Shown here: positions 62,386 to 64,000 of the stretch, piece after piece
How the letters are laid out: each line of letters starts with the position of its first letter
Position numbering within the stretch: position 1 is the stretch's first letter
Origin: Herpetosiphon aurantiacus DSM 785
GTDB lineage: Bacteria; Chloroflexota; Chloroflexia; Chloroflexales; Herpetosiphonaceae
Direction of reading: 5' to 3'
Assembly (NCBI GenBank): GCA_000018565.1
Contig: CP000875.1
Span: 5,843,199-5,907,198 of the forward strand
Length of the DNA stretch: 64,000 nucleotides
Notes under the pieces: generated by a model
Told to the model about the DNA's origin: nothing
Database searches by the model: none
What the model saw: the letters and a program-made list of their open reading frames with translations, nothing else
Program-made: the position numbers and the translations under genes

Positions 62386-62910
62386 TTACTCAGGCACAAT
62401 ATCGGCTAGCGAGGTTACGGTGATCGTGCCGCCAGCAATATCAATTGAGCGAACGACCGTGCGCACCATCGGCACTAAAATATCGGCTTGGCCTAATTTG
62501 CGAACGACTAATACATCATTTGCGCCAGTTTCAATAATTTCAACTGCTCGCCCAATGTCTTCGCCGGCCTCAGTTTGCACTTGCAAGCCAACCAAATCGT
62601 GCAAGAAATATTCATCATTGGCCAAGGGCGCTGCATCGCTGCGATGAATATAGGCTTCAAGGCCTTGCATCGCTTCGGCAGCGTCGCGGGTATCAACCTC
62701 ATTCAGCCGCAACAAATACAGGCTGCCTTTGTGTTGGTGCAGGCGGCCAATCGTATAAGGCTTGGAAAGATCGCCCACAAACAATTGTTTAAGTTTTTGA
62801 ATATGTTCGGGGTGCGATGAGATCATTGAAATCTTCAACTCGCCGCGCACGCCAAACGCCGCTGAAATGCGGCCAACTAACAAGAAATCATCTTGATTTG
62901 GAGCTGTCAC
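62386..62910 (-). CDS. rimM: 16S rRNA processing/ribosome maturation factor RimM
   Basis: Assembly factor of the 30S head that binds S19, 174 residues. The N-terminal RimM domain is '[20 protein letters not shown]' and the PRC-barrel linker is '[37 protein letters not shown]' (described; ~98-134), ending '[20 protein letters not shown]'. The start codon is GTG (62908-62910), which overlaps the khpA stop as GTGA. The ffh-rpsP-khpA-rimM order is the standard one, with trmD expected next but replaced here by the L,D-transpeptidase gene. Confidence 0.95.
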
Positions 62911-63134
62911 GAATTAACCTCTAGGTGGACCCGTTTGTTTTGGCGAGCGCCAACGATGCCCAATACGTCGCGAATGGCTTTGACCACACGCCCATTGCGC
63001 CCGATGACCTTCCCTGCTTCGCTTTGGGGAATGCGCAGATCGAGGGTAATGCTGTGGTGACCAGTGCGTTTGCTAATTTTAATTTCGTCGGTGTCGATCA
63101 GGCCTTCGACGATATACTTCAATAAATCTTCCAT
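62907..63134 (-). CDS. khpA: KH-domain RNA-binding protein KhpA (YlqC)
   Basis: Small RNA-binding protein of 75 residues with one KH domain. The GxxG loop lies in '[20 protein letters not shown]'. In Gram-positive bacteria KhpA pairs with KhpB in cell-size control and sRNA binding. The start is the ATG at 63134, 7 nt after AAGGA; an in-frame extension to 63170 was not chosen. It overlaps rimM by 4 bp and lies downstream of rpsP. Confidence 0.94.
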
Positions 63135-63195
63135 AGCTGCATCCTTGGGCAATCGGCGGGTGCGAGGCATGCGGCCTCACACCCGCTTCGCGAGC

Positions 63196-63771
63196 TTACT
63201 CGGCGCTTTTTTGACCAGGAGCGCGGAAGCCAGCGGCTTCGGCACTTTCCACGGTGTCGAACCACAATTCAGCCACGGTTGAATTGTAGTAGCGGCTACC
63301 AGGAACGTGGTACAACATTGAGTTTTGGTTACCTTTGATGGCATAGCCTTCTGGGGCGCTACCATCGGCCAATGGGCGCACGCTACCAGCAAATTCGCCA
63401 GCTTCGGCTTCGGCCTTGACTGGAGCTGCAACGGCTACTGGAGCAACTGCTGCTTTGCTGACAGCTTTCTTGGCCTTCTTGACTGGAGCTTCAACTTTAG
63501 CTGGAGCTTCGCCAATCAATTTGCCTTCAGCATCAACCACGCCCAAGTTTTTCAACAAGCGCACTACGGTATCTGATGGTTGTGCACCAACGCTCAGCCA
63601 ATAGCGAGCGCGATCTTCCTTGATAAACACAACTTTTGGTTGTGCTTGAGGATTGTAGTGGCCAATCGTTTCGATAAACTTGCCATCGCGTGGTGCATGT
63701 GAATCTGCAATAACAACACGATAAGCGGGCTTGTGCTTCATGCCCATCCGGCGCAGACGAATACGAACCAT
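63196..63771 (-). CDS. rpsP: 30S ribosomal protein S16 with long C-terminal extension
   Basis: The S16 core is residues 1-85 ('[20 protein letters not shown]', '[19 protein letters not shown]', '[21 protein letters not shown]'). S16 normally has ~80-95 residues, but this product has 191. Residues ~86-128 are an Ala/Lys/Val/Pro-rich linker. Residues ~131-187 form a compact second module, '[19 protein letters not shown]' then '[23 protein letters not shown]'. The module resembles the IKGN...YHxPG..YY..T...WF...EA..AG[FW]R pattern found as an accessory domain in other proteins. The start is the ATG at 63771, 9 nt after GGAGG. The frame is continuous, so this is a genuine fusion rather than two genes. 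Confidence 0.95.
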
Positions 63772-63831
63772 TCGAGTGTTTCCTCCAAAATTGAAAAGTA
63801 AAGCTAGAACACGATTTATAGGCCACAAACA

Positions 63832-63866
63832 TTCTATGTTCTATGTTCTATGCTCTATGTTCTATG
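63832..63866. repeat. TTCTATG heptamer tandem repeat
   Basis: Five exact-length heptamers in a row, four TTCTATG and one CTCTATG, between ffh and rpsP. Isolated related words occur at 35340-35350. It is a short tandem repeat with no protein-coding role. Confidence 0.85.
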
Positions 63867-63871
63867 AATAA

Positions 63872-64000
63872 TTATTTGAACATGCGCATCAGGTCGCGCG
63901 GGTTTTGGCCGCCCTTGCTGAAGCGTTTCATCATGCGTTGCATTTCGCGGAACTGCTTAACCAATGCATTGACATCTTCGATCCGTGTACCACTACCAAC
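63872..64000 (-). CDS. ffh: Signal recognition particle protein Ffh (C-terminal end only)
   Basis: The last 42 codons of the gene; the remainder is beyond the right edge. 'VGSGTRIEDVNALVKQFREM', then 'QRMMKRFSKGGQNPRDLMRM' and a terminal FK, is the end of the M domain, which binds SRP RNA and signal peptides. It is upstream of rpsP in the conserved ffh-rpsP operon, with the heptamer repeat between. Confidence 0.93.
   Translation of the reverse strand, partial: VGSGTRIEDVNALVKQFREMQRMMKRFSKGGQNPRDLMRMFK

Overview
The window reads as a chromosomal segment of a filamentous Chloroflexota bacterium, most likely Herpetosiphon or a close relative. That is an inference. It rests on G+C near 50% by eye, a Chloroflexota-style 'W..NGG..FG.PI..QYF' wall-associated module, extracellular proteins ending in a YLP[LM] tail, Pro/Thr-rich lipoprotein linkers, a Tad/Flp pilus operon with a receiver-TadZ fusion, and ffh-rpsP-khpA-rimM order at the right edge. 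No phage, transposase gene or CRISPR array was seen. The core is housekeeping genes mixed with secreted or surface proteins, with several families of gene-less dispersed repeats between them.

Layout. 1-5.4 kb: end of a sugar ABC permease, sucD, gmd, an XRE regulator and sucC (sucC and sucD are separated by gmd and the regulator), then a small hydrolase. 5.5-8.5 kb: purF, then an ECF sigma factor with its RskA-type anti-sigma factor. 9.1-13.2 kb: a secreted protein with ricin-type lectin repeats, then typA behind a leader hairpin. 13.5-18.5 kb: a membrane-anchored Mrr nuclease-like protein, a GNAT acetyltransferase, an ABC exporter with its GbsR/MarR regulator and palindromic operators, and a CzrA-like zinc sensor with a CDF zinc exporter. 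18.6-27.5 kb: uvrA with a dyad and attenuator-like leader, a low-molecular-weight phosphatase, an FG-GAP surface protein, an aldo/keto reductase, cdd and a CorC-type membrane protein.

27.9-33.4 kb: two related lipoproteins, an aminotransferase, a zinc-ribbon membrane protein, a glycosyltransferase and purA. 33.4-43 kb: an orphan cydC, a lipoprotein, a PaiB-like protein, an NTF2-like protein, an O-methyltransferase, a PcrA/UvrD helicase and two oligopeptide-type permeases. 43-47.4 kb: a CHRD lipoprotein behind a strong palindromic promoter, a GT4 glycosyltransferase and a transmembrane Ser/Thr kinase. 47.6-53.3 kb: tRNA-Pro(GGG), tRNA-Leu(CAA), then an unusual five-gene set: glycoside hydrolase, ogt, transglutaminase-like protein, LuxC-like acyl-CoA reductase and acyl-CoA dehydrogenase. 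53.5-59.6 kb: tad pilus machinery (cpaB, receiver-tadZ, tadA, tadB, tadC, DUF192) without a pilin. 59.6-64 kb: a Ppx/GppA phosphatase, an L,D-transpeptidase, and rimM, khpA, rpsP and ffh.

Most striking points: ribosomal protein S16 carries a roughly 105-residue C-terminal extension ending in a separate conserved-looking module. One wall-type module appears in both the L,D-transpeptidase and the ectodomain of the Ser/Thr kinase. Several promoters have near-perfect palindromic operators or terminator-like leader hairpins. At least four families of inverted-repeat intergenic elements occur without any mobility gene. Start codons were chosen from Shine-Dalgarno placement; several genes appear to start with TTG or GTG.
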